The translations under genes and the position numbers were made by a program. DNA of 64,000 nt, taken from contig NZ_CP041666.1 in the NCBI RefSeq assembly GCF_007301515.1, positions 992,001 to 1,056,000 of the forward strand, written 5' to 3'. Under the pieces are notes generated by a model. That model saw only the letters and a list, made by a program, of their open reading frames with translations. It searched no databases and was not told where the DNA came from. Shown one piece after another: positions 49,943-58,859 of this stretch. The stretch comes from Radiobacillus deserti (GTDB lineage Bacteria > Bacillota > Bacilli > Bacillales > Amphibacillaceae). How positions within the stretch are numbered: the first letter of the stretch is position 1; every line of letters starts with the position of its first letter.

Positions 49943-50022
49943 ATGTCGCAAATAAAACATTGGAATTTTAGTTGAAGCTGCGGTAAAGTAGTACTAATAC
50001 ATACATAGAAGGGGAGAAAACC

Positions 50023-51165
50023 ATGAAACGTTTTGATACACAGACCGTTCATCTCTCGAAGAAAAAATCCAATACGATCGATAGTAAGATTACCCCTATC
50101 TATCAGACATCGGCTTTTAAATTTAAGGATCTCGATGACTTAGAAAGCTTCTATCAAGGGGAAAAAGACTATTTATATACACGTGTAGGGAATCCTAACA
50201 CAGATGAATTGGGACATGCCGTTGCACAGTTAGAAGGAGCTCCAAGTGGTGTTGCAACATCCTCTGGGTTATCAGCTATCCTGGTTGGGGTTTTAGCGGT
50301 AGCTAAGCAAGGGGATCATGTATTAGCTTCTACGGATATTTATGGTGGCACCTATCAGTTACTTGCCCACGAATTATCTGATTTTGGAATTGATGTATCA
50401 TTTGTAAACTATGAGGACTTGAAAGAAGTTGAAAAGAATATCCGTTCCAATACGAAGCTTCTGTATTCAGAGTCTGTTACTAATCCGTTGCTACGTACGG
50501 AATCCTTGAAGAATGTGGTCGAGCTAGCTCGTAAACATGACTTAAAAACAATGATTGATAACACGTTTGCTACTCCTTATTTATGTCAACCTTATTTAGA
50601 AGGCGTTGATCTCGTAGTTCATAGTGCAACAAAGTACATCGGGGGACATAGTGATGTTACGGCTGGAGTGCTTGTGGGACATGAAGATATAATTGCGAAG
50701 GCTAGATCCAAGGTTGTAAATCTTGGAACAAATCTTAGTCCATTTGAAGCATGGCTAACGTGTCGAGGGTTAAAAACACTAAGTGTAAGAATGGAGCGGC
50801 ACGTAAACAACGCCCAGTATCTTGCGGATTCTTTGAAAGAACATCAAGCAGTGGACCGAGTGTATTATCCGAAACATGTATCAGAACGCGGGAATGGTGC
50901 AATTGTAACAATAGATATTACTGATTCATGTGATGTAGACACATTTTTTAAATCATTATCTTGGGTGAACATTGTTCCGACACTTGCTGGAGTTGAAACG
51001 ACCGTTTCATATCCATTGTCCACTTCACATCGTGCATTACCGGAGGAGGCTTTGAAGGAATTGGGAATTACAAAGGGGCTGATTCGGATTTCTGTAGGCA
51101 TTGAGGACAAAGAAGATATTGTAAAAGCGTTTGTGGATGCATTAGACCAATCTTATATGAAGTAA
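50023..51165 (+). CDS. trans-sulfuration PLP enzyme (cystathionine synthase/lyase family)
   Basis: 380 aa. Lys204 in HSATKYIGGHSDVTAG binds PLP; YLYTRVGNPNTDELG, STDIYGGTYQLL and GLIRISVGIEDKED are family blocks. Could be a methionine gamma-lyase, O-acetylhomoserine sulfhydrylase-like or cystathionine gamma-synthase-like enzyme; the sequence does not decide. It is the third enzyme of this family in the window. Own transcript: a terminator lies before it and another after. Confidence 0.85.
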   Translation: MKRFDTQTVHLSKKKSNTIDSKITPIYQTSAFKFKDLDDLESFYQGEKDYLYTRVGNPNTDELGHAVAQLEGAPSGVATSSGLSAILVGVLAVAKQGDHVLASTDIYGGTYQLLAHELSDFGIDVSFVNYEDLKEVEKNIRSNTKLLYSESVTNPLLRTESLKNVVELARKHDLKTMIDNTFATPYLCQPYLEGVDLVVHSATKYIGGHSDVTAGVLVGHEDIIAKARSKVVNLGTNLSPFEAWLTCRGLKTLSVRMERHVNNAQYLADSLKEHQAVDRVYYPKHVSERGNGAIVTIDITDSCDVDTFFKSLSWVNIVPTLAGVETTVSYPLSTSHRALPEEALKELGITKGLIRISVGIEDKEDIVKAFVDALDQSYMK

Positions 51166-51169
51166 CGGG

Positions 51170-51200
51170 AATGGGTGCTGTTTTGAAGCACCCATTTTCT
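51170..51200 (+). terminator. terminator
   Basis: AATGGGTGCT / AGCACCCATT stem with a T-containing loop, then TTCT. Confidence 0.7.
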
Positions 51201-51275
51201 ATTTACAATTTCATACATATTTATCCTTGGTTTACGGAATCTTAAGATTACATCATAAGCACTGGAGGAAGCATA

Positions 51276-52409
51276 ATGAAGGCTGTTACGTATCAAGGAA
51301 AATATGCTGTCGATGTCACACAAGTACCTGACCCAACCATACAAGATAGAGAAGATGTAATTATACGTGTGACATCAACGGCAATTTGCGGATCAGATTT
51401 GCACTTATACCAAGGAAATATACCTTTGCCGATTGGATATTCTATTGGGCACGAACCGATGGGAATTGTCGAAGAAGTTGGACCAGATGTAACGAAGGTT
51501 AAAAAAGGGGACCGTGTAGTTATTCCGTTTACACTAGCTTGTGGGCATTGTCCGTATTGTGAAGCGCATTTAGAAAGCCAATGTGATAATGCTAATCCAC
51601 ATTATGACTCAGGAGGTTATTTTGGATATTCTGAAAAATTTGGGAACCTCCCTGGTGGGCAAGCGGAATACTTGCGTGTTCCTTATGGGAATTATACGCC
51701 ATTTAGAGTGCCGGATGATTGTGAGCTAGAAGACAATTCTTTATTGTTTTTGTCTGATGTGTTACCAACTGCTTATTGGAGTGTAGATAATGCTGGTGTT
51801 AAGCCTGGTGACACTGTTATTGTACTTGGCTGTGGCCCAATCGGCTTAATGACTCAGCAATTTGCTTGGCAAAGAGGTGCAAAACGGGTAATCGCCGTCG
51901 ATTATATTAAAAATCGCTTGGAGCTATCTAAAACCTCTAACAAGACGGAAGTATTCGATTTTACAGAATATGAAGACATGGGAGAAGTGCTGAAGGAGAA
52001 GACAAATGGTGGAGCAGATGTCGTCATTGACTGTGTTGGGATGGATGGGAAAAAGTCGCCATTGGAGTTTGTGGAGCAAAAACTGAAATTACAAGGTGGA
52101 ACGTTGGGAGCCATTCAGATAGCGACGAAGGCTGTGAAAAAATTTGGAACGGTGCAGTTAACTGGGGTATATGGAGGACTTTATAACATGTTCCCATTAG
52201 GCCCTTTCTTCCAACGGAACATTTCCATTAAGATGGGACAAGCTCCTGCACGAGCGTATATGGATAAGTTATATCAGCAGATTATTAACGAGGAAATTGA
52301 TCCCACCAAAATTATTACACATGAGCTCCCATTAGAACGAGCTGCACATGCGTATGACATCTTTAATCGCAAAGATGATAACTGCGTGAAAGTAGTACTA
52401 AAACCATAA
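51276..52409 (+). CDS. zinc-dependent alcohol dehydrogenase, MDR family (AdhB-like)
   Basis: 377 aa. Catalytic zinc ligands Cys38 (ICGSD) and His59-Glu60 (GHEPMG); structural zinc Cys89, Cys92, Cys95, Cys103; cofactor motif VLGCGPIGLM with Asp in AVDYIKNR, favouring NAD. The long form with the NPHYDSGGYFGYSEKFG loop resembles AdhB and glutathione-independent formaldehyde dehydrogenase relatives. RBS GGAGGA. Stands alone. Confidence 0.88.
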   Translation: MKAVTYQGKYAVDVTQVPDPTIQDREDVIIRVTSTAICGSDLHLYQGNIPLPIGYSIGHEPMGIVEEVGPDVTKVKKGDRVVIPFTLACGHCPYCEAHLESQCDNANPHYDSGGYFGYSEKFGNLPGGQAEYLRVPYGNYTPFRVPDDCELEDNSLLFLSDVLPTAYWSVDNAGVKPGDTVIVLGCGPIGLMTQQFAWQRGAKRVIAVDYIKNRLELSKTSNKTEVFDFTEYEDMGEVLKEKTNGGADVVIDCVGMDGKKSPLEFVEQKLKLQGGTLGAIQIATKAVKKFGTVQLTGVYGGLYNMFPLGPFFQRNISIKMGQAPARAYMDKLYQQIINEEIDPTKIITHELPLERAAHAYDIFNRKDDNCVKVVLKP

Positions 52410-52411
52410 AG

Positions 52412-52446
52412 AAAAACCGGGTGGTGACAGTCACCACCCGGTTTTT
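52412..52446 (+). terminator. terminator after the alcohol dehydrogenase
   Basis: Long perfect palindrome AAAAACCGGGTGGTGAC / GTCACCACCCGGTTTTT. Confidence 0.95.
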
Positions 52447-52552
52447 GGGGGATTTTGTCGAATGGAGACTTATTCTTTGTTATTCATTAGATTCTTCTGT
52501 AAAATGATAAAAACTATGAATCTAGAATCGAATAATAAAGAGAGGTACGCCC

Positions 52553-53707
52553 ATGACGTGGAAAATAAGAGCGCTCTGGAGTCTAATCTGTATTTCGGTT
52601 ACATTATTGCTTTATGTATTCATAGACTCTGAGATTATAAATCAAGCAACACAAGCAGCAAAATCCAAGACAAAACCAGTACTTAAGAACGCCCATCCAA
52701 CATCTGAATCCGGTTCTACTAGTTGGTTGATACGAGAGGACATTTCCATTACCATTGGAGAACAACAAGTTAATCAGGATGTCTTATCCTTTAATCAAGA
52801 GTATTATGTCCCCGTTCATCTAATTACAGCAGCGATGAAAGATACCTTCGAAGTACGACCACTTTTAAATTCCGTAAACATCCAAACAAAGGATTCCAAG
52901 AATTTTCACATTCCAATTAAGCAACCACATGAGATAGCGGCTGAGACCGTGTTTGCTAGTACAATCCAAGCGCAGGAACCACAACCAGAAAAAGCCTTTG
53001 CGATTGCATCAAACGGTGACTTATTTATTCCGTTAAGCTATGCTCAAGAAACATTAAATTATGACGTGGAAGCACAAGAAACAGAAACTGGCACAAATAT
53101 ATATATCGAACCATTTGTTGAGAATGTCCCGTTACCACTAGATGTTCCTTTACAATTACAAATGGCAGATCCAATGCTATATAATGGCTGTGAAGTAACA
53201 AGTTTGGCCATGATTTTGCAGTACCATGGGTATGATGTAACGAAAAACGATCTAGCAAAAGAAATCCCCTATGTTCCGTTAGGCTATTCCAATGGACAAA
53301 AAGGCAATCCACATGAAGGCTTTGTCGGAGATATGGCCCAAGGACCAGGACTTGGAGTTTACCACGGTCCGATTCATCAACTAGCTAAACAATATGTAGG
53401 TGATCGTGCAATAGATGTAACAGGATCTACACCAGAAGAGATGTATTCCTATCTAGAACAGGGCCTCCCAGTTTGGGTTATTATAACGGCTAACTTTACT
53501 CCAGTAGGTAATATGCAAACATGGGAGACTCCGCAAGGCCCAGTTAATGTTACGTATAGTATGCATAGTGTTGCCGTAACTGGTTACGATCATCAGCATG
53601 TGTACATCAATGATCCGTACGGTGGCAAAAATAAACCAGTGGACCGTATCAACTTTGAGAAAGCTTGGGCCCAAATGGGAAGTCAAGCAGTTGTAATCAC
53701 AAGATAA
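52553..53707 (+). CDS. secreted C39-like cysteine peptidase with a stalk-like N-terminal domain
   Basis: 384 aa. An N-terminal membrane anchor (about 5-25), a region like the copper-amine-oxidase N-domain (ISITIGEQQVNQDVLSFNQE, about 60-180) and a C39_2 peptidase domain (about 200-384) with the triad Cys213 (YNGCEVTS), His338 (MHSVAVTG) and Asp354 (INDPYGG). No transporter is nearby, so it is not a bacteriocin-exporter peptidase; more likely a wall-associated peptidase. RBS AGAGAGG. Confidence 0.82.
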   Translation: MTWKIRALWSLICISVTLLLYVFIDSEIINQATQAAKSKTKPVLKNAHPTSESGSTSWLIREDISITIGEQQVNQDVLSFNQEYYVPVHLITAAMKDTFEVRPLLNSVNIQTKDSKNFHIPIKQPHEIAAETVFASTIQAQEPQPEKAFAIASNGDLFIPLSYAQETLNYDVEAQETETGTNIYIEPFVENVPLPLDVPLQLQMADPMLYNGCEVTSLAMILQYHGYDVTKNDLAKEIPYVPLGYSNGQKGNPHEGFVGDMAQGPGLGVYHGPIHQLAKQYVGDRAIDVTGSTPEEMYSYLEQGLPVWVIITANFTPVGNMQTWETPQGPVNVTYSMHSVAVTGYDHQHVYINDPYGGKNKPVDRINFEKAWAQMGSQAVVITR

Positions 53708-53763
53708 AGCACTCGTATAACCTAATTCGCCTTAGGAAAGGATAGGAAAAAAGGAGGAATTAG

Positions 53764-53910
53764 ATGAACGAGAAAGAACAAAAGCAATCGTACCATAAAA
53801 GCTATGAATCAGATGGTATTATGGGAAAAGACCAAAATGCCAAGAAAAATAAGCCGAAAGTTGAAAATGACGATCAATTGTTTTTTAACATAACGGAAGG
53901 TAGTGAATAA
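53764..53910 (+). CDS. small hydrophilic hypothetical protein
   Basis: 48 aa, Lys/Asn/Gln-rich: MNEKEQKQSYHKSYESDG then IMGKDQNAKKNKPKVENDD and QLFFNITEGSE. A near-perfect AAGGAGG precedes the ATG and a terminator follows, so it is likely real. Composition resembles small spore-associated proteins; not recognised. Confidence 0.7.
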   Translation: MNEKEQKQSYHKSYESDGIMGKDQNAKKNKPKVENDDQLFFNITEGSE

Positions 53911-53915
53911 TAAAA

Positions 53916-53950
53916 TGTAAAAGGTGTTGCTTTTGGCAATACCTTTTATG
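53916..53950 (+). terminator. terminator after the 48-aa gene
   Basis: AAAAGGTGTTGC / GGCAATACCTTTT stem with G-T pairing, then TATGTTT. Confidence 0.7.
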
Positions 53951-54026
53951 TTTGTAAGTAAGAGAAAGATTGAAAATACTTGACCCATGCTTTAACTAGC
54001 TTATATTTTTTAAGGAGAGATTCCAA

Positions 54027-54566
54027 ATGAGTTTACAACCTATTCCTGATCATATAAAAGAGAATTTAAAGGTGTTGTTTATCGGGTTCAACCCAAGTAT
54101 CCGTTCTTCAGAAACAGGGCACCATTTTGCTAATCCTAACAACAGGTTTTGGAATATATTATATGAAGCGGGGCTAACGCCGAGGAAGTTTGCACCAGAA
54201 GAAGATGTGAAGCTATTAGAACTAGGCTATGGTCTAACGAATATTGTGGCAAGGCCAACGAAAGAAGCGGCGGAAATTACAAAAGAGGAATATCAAGAAG
54301 GAACGCTAGAGCTACAGCGAAAAATCATTACATATAAACCGAGGGTACTTTGTTTTGTTGGCAAAGGTGTGTATGAAGAGTATAGTAAAAATAGAAGGGT
54401 GAAGTGGGGCGTTCAAGAATATCCTATCATGCCTGGTGTCGTCGAATTTGTAGCGCCGTCTTCCAGCGGGTTAATTCGCATGAAACAACAAGATATTGTT
54501 GATATCTATAAGCAATTGACTCAAATCCTTCAGCAAATTAACAAACTCGGAGGTGACGTTCTGTAG
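54027..54566 (+). CDS. mug: mismatch-specific DNA glycosylase, Mug family
   Basis: 179 aa, family 2 uracil-DNA glycosylase, which excises U or T opposite G. Motif 1 is FIGFNPSIRS, motif 2 is VAPSSSGLIR; HHFANPNNRFWNIL is the family's base-pocket block. RBS AAGGAGAG. Sixteen bases upstream of yueD; possible operon. Confidence 0.9.
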   Translation: MSLQPIPDHIKENLKVLFIGFNPSIRSSETGHHFANPNNRFWNILYEAGLTPRKFAPEEDVKLLELGYGLTNIVARPTKEAAEITKEEYQEGTLELQRKIITYKPRVLCFVGKGVYEEYSKNRRVKWGVQEYPIMPGVVEFVAPSSSGLIRMKQQDIVDIYKQLTQILQQINKLGGDVL

Positions 54567-54581
54567 ACTGCAGAACCAATT

Positions 54582-55331
54582 ATGAAGTATGCCATCGTAA
54601 CAGGTAGTTCCAAAGGGTTAGGTGCTTCGATTAGTTCCTTACTTATAAAAGAGAAAATTCACGTTATTGGAGTATCAAGAACGAACAATGACCAGCTTGC
54701 TCAACTAGCAAATGATTATTCTATTACATATGAGCATGTACCTTGTGACCTAGCTAATCCAAACCAAGTAGAGTCAGTATTTTCCGAGATTGCTGCAAAA
54801 GTATATGGTCAACAACCTACGCTCGTTTATTTAATAAACAATGCGGGAATTGTGGACCCAATTGGGCGAGCTGGTGGGCATTCTGCACAAGATGTCGTTG
54901 TACATACAACTATCAATTTTGTTGCACCGGTGACCGCTACCAATATTTTTCTAGAAAAGGCCACAGCCAAAACCGTTATCGTAAACGTAACATCGGGTGC
55001 GGCTCAAAGACCAATCTCAGGCTGGAGTCTTTACTGTGGTACAAAAGCAGGGCTTGATTTGTTTACGGAAACCGTTGCACTGGAGCAAGCGGATGGTGAT
55101 ACTGGAAACCTAGCTATCCTATTCAATCCAGGGATTATGGATACGAATATGCAGGCTACGATTCGTTCCTCCAGTTCAGATGCATTCAAGGATGTGGAAA
55201 CATTCAAGCAATACAAGGAAAATAACGACCTCCGCGATACAGAAGTAGTAGCACGAGCGCTGGTGTCTGTTATTTTGGATGTCCATAACATTGAAAATGG
55301 AAAGAACTACTCTATAAAAGATCTAGTTTAA
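54582..55331 (+). CDS. yueD: YueD-like short-chain reductase (benzil reductase)
   Basis: 249 aa. TGSSKGLGASIS cofactor motif, NNAGIVDPIG, catalytic Ser in VTSGAA and YCGTKAG (Tyr/Lys). The overall pattern matches Bacillus YueD, known to reduce benzil to (S)-benzoin and related to sepiapterin reductase. Natural substrate unknown. Confidence 0.85.
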   Translation: MKYAIVTGSSKGLGASISSLLIKEKIHVIGVSRTNNDQLAQLANDYSITYEHVPCDLANPNQVESVFSEIAAKVYGQQPTLVYLINNAGIVDPIGRAGGHSAQDVVVHTTINFVAPVTATNIFLEKATAKTVIVNVTSGAAQRPISGWSLYCGTKAGLDLFTETVALEQADGDTGNLAILFNPGIMDTNMQATIRSSSSDAFKDVETFKQYKENNDLRDTEVVARALVSVILDVHNIENGKNYSIKDLV

Positions 55332-55499
55332 CAAATACATCCTTATCGAACGGGTTCAGGTTCGGGAGGGAAAAATGCTAATAACAGCTAGAAATAATAT
55401 AATGATTAGCATACATTCCTAACTAAACTTCGTAGTATGAATAACAAACAAAAACGATCAGATTTGAAGTGACCCCAAAAAGTTAGACAGATAATTTTA

Positions 55500-56312
55500 T
55501 TAAGCAGCTTGTTGGGCAAGAGTTCGGAATTGTACTGGACTCTTGCCTTTTAATTTTGTCTTAATACGTTTGTTGTTATAGTAATTCATGTATTCTTCAA
55601 GTTCTTGTTTAAAATGATCAATGCTATCAAATTCATTGAGGTATAGAAATTCAGATTTCATAATTCCAAAGAAATTCTCTATCACTGCGTTGTCATAACA
55701 GTTTCCCTTACGTGACATACTTTGTGTTATCCCTTGCTCCTTTAAGGCGTGGCGATACTGCCTCATTTGGTAATGCCATCCTTGATCTGAGTGAAGAATT
55801 AACTTATCTTTATCTGTTAATCGTTCAAAAGACTTCTCTAACATGTTTGAAACAAGTGAGTATGTAGGTCTTGAACCAATCGTGTAAGTAATAATTTCAC
55901 CATTAAATAAATCAAGAATAGGAGATAGGTAGAGTTTCTCCCCAAATAATTTAAACTCAGTAATATCTGTTACCCATTTTTCATTTGGCTTTTCTGCCTT
56001 GAAGTTACGGTCCAATATGTTTGGTGCTGTCTTACCTACTTTCCCTTTATAAGAACGATATTTCTTCATACGAACCATACTTTTCAAACCTAATCCCTTC
56101 ATGATTCGTTGAACTTTTTTATGATTAACTTTGTACCCACGGTTCACAAGCTCATCTCGAATACGACGATAACCATATCGTCCTTTGTGTTCATAATAAA
56201 TTTCTTTTATAAGTATTTTTAGTTCTGCATCTTTATCTGGACGATCTAATTGTTTAACGAAGTAGTAGTACGTACTACGTGGTACATCTGCCAACGTTAT
56301 AAGTGCTTTCAC
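55500..56312 (-). CDS. IS150-type transposase OrfB (DDE integrase)
   Basis: 270 aa. DDE core: Asp in WVTDITEF, Asp in LILHSDQGWHY, Glu in AVIENFFGIMK, with the HTH_21 domain before it. Its frame is open upstream to the slippery site and joins OrfA at 56396-56402, so the working enzyme is probably the OrfAB fusion; the internal start is a GTG. Confidence 0.93.
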   Translation of the reverse strand: MKALITLADVPRSTYYYFVKQLDRPDKDAELKILIKEIYYEHKGRYGYRRIRDELVNRGYKVNHKKVQRIMKGLGLKSMVRMKKYRSYKGKVGKTAPNILDRNFKAEKPNEKWVTDITEFKLFGEKLYLSPILDLFNGEIITYTIGSRPTYSLVSNMLEKSFERLTDKDKLILHSDQGWHYQMRQYRHALKEQGITQSMSRKGNCYDNAVIENFFGIMKSEFLYLNEFDSIDHFKQELEEYMNYYNNKRIKTKLKGKSPVQFRTLAQQAA

Positions 56313-56338
56313 CGAGAAGTCATTCCTTAGTTCATAGA

Positions 56339-56863
56339 CTATTTTCGCTTTGTCTTGTTTGGTGATTTTTCCTTGTTTTGAACTAAGGTGTTCAACTTTT
56401 TTAGATACTCATTCTCCATTCGTAGCTGTTTTACTTCAGCTTTGAGAGCTTCAATAGAATTATCAGTTGGTACTTGTTTTTGTGTATCTCTCTTATTTTC
56501 TTTTTTCATGAGTGTACGCCCCTTTTTCTTCGGTTTAAGGGCGTCTACTCCTCCTTTTTCATAAAGGATCCTCCATTTTCTAATCATACCTGGAGAGGAG
56601 ATTTTAAAAATCGCGGCTGTTTCATTAGGTGACGTCCCATGCTCAATCATATAGTTAAGCACTTTTAGTTTAAACTGTTCTGAATAACTTGCATAGGATT
56701 TCTTTAATAATCCCTCTAAACCATGAAGATTATATTGTGCCACCCAGTTCATTATCACACTTGAAGACGTCCCCAGTGATTCTCCAATAGAATGATAACT
56801 CTCATTACCTTCTAAATATCTTTGAACTGCATTTAATTTATTTTCTTGAGTAAATTTAGCCAT
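56339..56863 (-). CDS. IS150-type OrfA
   Basis: 174 aa with two helix-turn-helix units (NAVQRYLEGNESYHSIGESL, KLKVLNYMIEHGTSPNETAA) that bind the element ends, and a leucine-zipper-like C-terminus (LRMENEYLKKLNTLV). ATG 56863 is preceded by GGAGGTG. CTA AAA AAG at the zipper is the frameshift site. Confidence 0.92.
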   Translation of the reverse strand: MAKFTQENKLNAVQRYLEGNESYHSIGESLGTSSSVIMNWVAQYNLHGLEGLLKKSYASYSEQFKLKVLNYMIEHGTSPNETAAIFKISSPGMIRKWRILYEKGGVDALKPKKKGRTLMKKENKRDTQKQVPTDNSIEALKAEVKQLRMENEYLKKLNTLVQNKEKSPNKTKRK

Positions 56864-57056
56864 AAAAAACTGCACCTCCAATTGTTGAGTGTCTAACAAT
56901 TGGGGTGCAGTTCAATTATGAGCGTTTTTGTTTGTTATATTTAATTTTTCTTATTCTACTAACGCTCCACTTTACATGAAATGTTTAATCACAAACCATT
57001 ACATATAGATTTATATGTGATCTTTAACTGAATTATAAAAGGAATATGAGGAGAAT

Positions 57057-57578
57057 TTAACTAATATTCTCTGGAATACTGTTGTTAAAATTCCCTTTTG
57101 AAGAAGTGAAAGAGATATAAATCATTACGATAATACAAAATAATAGAGTGATATGAAAAAGGATATGAAGTGTATTCGGAACAATACCATTCATTAAGGG
57201 AAGGAAAGAGTGGGTATTTCCAAACATTTGATTATATATTTGGACTTTTTGCTCTGCACCATATCCAAAAAAGTAAGGAATCCACCAGGATATTAGGGCC
57301 CCAACAAAGATACTTACTTGATGGATAATTAGCCAAAGTTTAATCCATGTTGGATACCTTCTTCCCATAAAAATGACTACGAGTCCTATTAATAGTAAAA
57401 TTTGTGTTACATTAATCAATGTAACAGTGACTAATCCATTAAATGTATGTTCTTCTCTAATGGCTTGAACGTCATTTAAAGAACCTAAAGGAACCCAATC
57501 TTGCACAATCATAAATAACAATATAAAACTAAGTCCAGCCAACAATAATTTTTCTGAAAAACGAATCTTCCTTTTCAT
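57057..57578 (-). CDS. hypothetical membrane protein, four helices
   Basis: 173 aa, helices about 8-28, 46-68, 78-98 and 132-156; extracellular or loop segment FFGYGAEQKVQIYNQMFGNTHSF. GAGGGAGG precedes the ATG. Not recognised. Its transcript would run toward the insertion sequence. Confidence 0.7.
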   Translation of the reverse strand: MKRKIRFSEKLLLAGLSFILLFMIVQDWVPLGSLNDVQAIREEHTFNGLVTVTLINVTQILLLIGLVVIFMGRRYPTWIKLWLIIHQVSIFVGALISWWIPYFFGYGAEQKVQIYNQMFGNTHSFLPLMNGIVPNTLHILFHITLLFCIIVMIYISFTSSKGNFNNSIPENIS

Positions 57579-58090
57579 AACTTACCTCCCTCGTTGTACG
57601 AATTAACATACTCCCAGTCGCGATGATAAGAAAATTTTAACATGTAAAGTTAGTTCTATCTATATATCTCCAGTCTAAATTAGCATAAGGCTTGGGGCTT
57701 AAAAAAATAGTCTCATTTTAGTTTAATGTTACAGTGGGGTCTTTTCTACTTACTTGTACGTTAGGTTAATAAGCACGTTCTGTTTCTCCTATAACTTTAA
57801 TATAAGTCCCTGGAAAACTTTTTCAAAATATAACAAATCCCCTAAGCATCACGAATCACATCTAAGATAAAATAGCGCTTACATAAGTTTTAGATCTTAG
57901 TTACACACTGTACATAAATTTATGTAGGTTAGTAAAAAAAGGGTGCTATTTACCATGTTAATTAAGGTGTTAAAAAGTAAAATGTTGTAATATCAAAAAA
58001 ATAAAGTACGAAACGCTATGCGATTTGTACTCCTATTTGGTGTGTGTTTTATACCGTTTTCTCTCCTAGAACTGACATCGGATGTCTTTT
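57579..58090. other. intergenic region without a clear gene
   Basis: About 510 AT-rich bases. It holds the upstream region of the minus-strand membrane protein, an 11-codon plus-strand frame at 57955-57990 without good support, an imperfect hairpin AGTACGAAACGC/GCGATTTGTACT (58006-58031) and GACATC-G-GATGTC-TTTTTT (58074-58092), a plus-strand terminator-like hairpin with no upstream plus-strand gene. Confidence 0.5.
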
Positions 58091-58708
58091 TTAGTCCAAT
58101 CTAGTGAGTTGTCGATTATGGGAAACATCCTCCCAAAGCTGGAGAATTTGTGCTTTCGTGTTTCTTTCTACAGATAGTTCTGGCAGTTGGTCAGGACTGA
58201 AAAATTTCACCTGATGTGTTTCTAAACCGCCTTTTAAGTCCCCACCTGTACGCTCACAAAGAATGAATATTTTATAGACATGGTATGGGGAAGGGGGATG
58301 CTCGTGTTTCAAGTAATCATAGATTGCTAAAACTCGTTTAGGCTTAACCACTATATTGGCTTCCTCCACGGACTCTTTTACAGCAATTTCACTTGGAGAT
58401 AATCCAACATCTGCCCATCCACCAGGCAATGCCCATTTTCCATCTATTTTCTCTTGGACAAGTAACAATTTACCGTTTTCCACAATAAATGCTCTAATAT
58501 CGACCTTTGGTGTCTGGTAGCCAACCTCATTTGTGAAGAGCTCATCTAATTTCTCCATAGATACAGATGTATAGCTAGCCATTATTTCTTTCGATAATTC
58601 TCTTAATTGTTCATACCGTTCGCTATCATATACGTTATTGCTGTAAGCTAATCCTGCTTGAGCTAATGCTTGTATTTCTTTTGCCCATTTCAACCATTTC
58701 TGCTCCAT
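58091..58708 (-). CDS. Nudix hydrolase with YjhB-type N-terminal domain
   Basis: 205 aa. An N-terminal helical domain (1-65) precedes the Nudix fold; the box reads GGWADVGLSPSEIAVKESVEEANI, in which the usual REUxEExG is KESVEEAN, so the glutamates are kept but Arg and Gly are replaced. ATG preceded by GAGAGGAG. Substrate (nucleotide sugar or NAD-like) unknown. Confidence 0.85.
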   Translation of the reverse strand: MEQKWLKWAKEIQALAQAGLAYSNNVYDSERYEQLRELSKEIMASYTSVSMEKLDELFTNEVGYQTPKVDIRAFIVENGKLLLVQEKIDGKWALPGGWADVGLSPSEIAVKESVEEANIVVKPKRVLAIYDYLKHEHPPSPYHVYKIFILCERTGGDLKGGLETHQVKFFSPDQLPELSVERNTKAQILQLWEDVSHNRQLTRLD

Positions 58709-58779
58709 TTGGACACTCCTCTCGCTTCCTAGTCTAGAACAACCATATTAAAAGTAAAGAAAAATAAGCAAAACGTGCC

Positions 58780-58807
58780 TTGCTTTGCTATAGATTTTCG
58801 TTATAAT
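58780..58807 (+). promoter_or_regulatory. promoter of the ABC-F gene and its leader
   Basis: TTGCTT (58780-58785), 16-base spacer, TATAAT (58802-58807); transcription would start near 58814 and give a leader of about 250 bases. Confidence 0.6.
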
Positions 58808-58832
58808 AAAAGAGTAATTAAAAAAGAAAGGA

Positions 58833-58859
58833 ATGAACTGTAGGCTAATGAAGTACTAA
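58833..58859 (+). CDS. possible leader peptide of the ABC-F attenuator
   Basis: Eight codons, MNCRLMKY. AAAGGA directly touches the ATG, which is closer than usual, so translation is uncertain. Its last codons overlap the 5' arm of the first leader hairpin, as expected for a ribosome-controlled attenuator. Confidence 0.4.
   Translation: MNCRLMKY

Larger units (their letters stand above)
55465..56914 (-). mobile_element. IS3-family (IS150 group) insertion sequence, intact
   Basis: About 1450 bp. Ends pair as TGAAGTGACCCCAA and its partner TGAACTGCACCCCAA with the inner match GTTAGACA. Flanked by a 3-bp direct repeat ATT (target duplication). It carries overlapping orfA/orfB with a -1 frameshift signal A-AAA-AAG (56396-56402, minus strand). 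All parts are intact, so it may be active. Confidence 0.92.
55441..56938. repeat. 16-bp inverted repeat flanking the insertion sequence
   Basis: ATAACAAACAAAAACG (55441-55456) and CGTTTTTGTTTGTTAT (56923-56938) are perfect reverse complements outside the element ends. Joining the flanks gives a hairpin with a 13-base loop containing the ATT target, which suggests the element landed in the loop of a terminator-like hairpin. Confidence 0.8.

Noticed and set aside
55465..56914. Frame gap between transposase OrfA and OrfB as a disabling mutation
   Set aside because: The A-AAA-AAG slippery site and the overlapping open frames show normal IS3-family programmed frameshifting.
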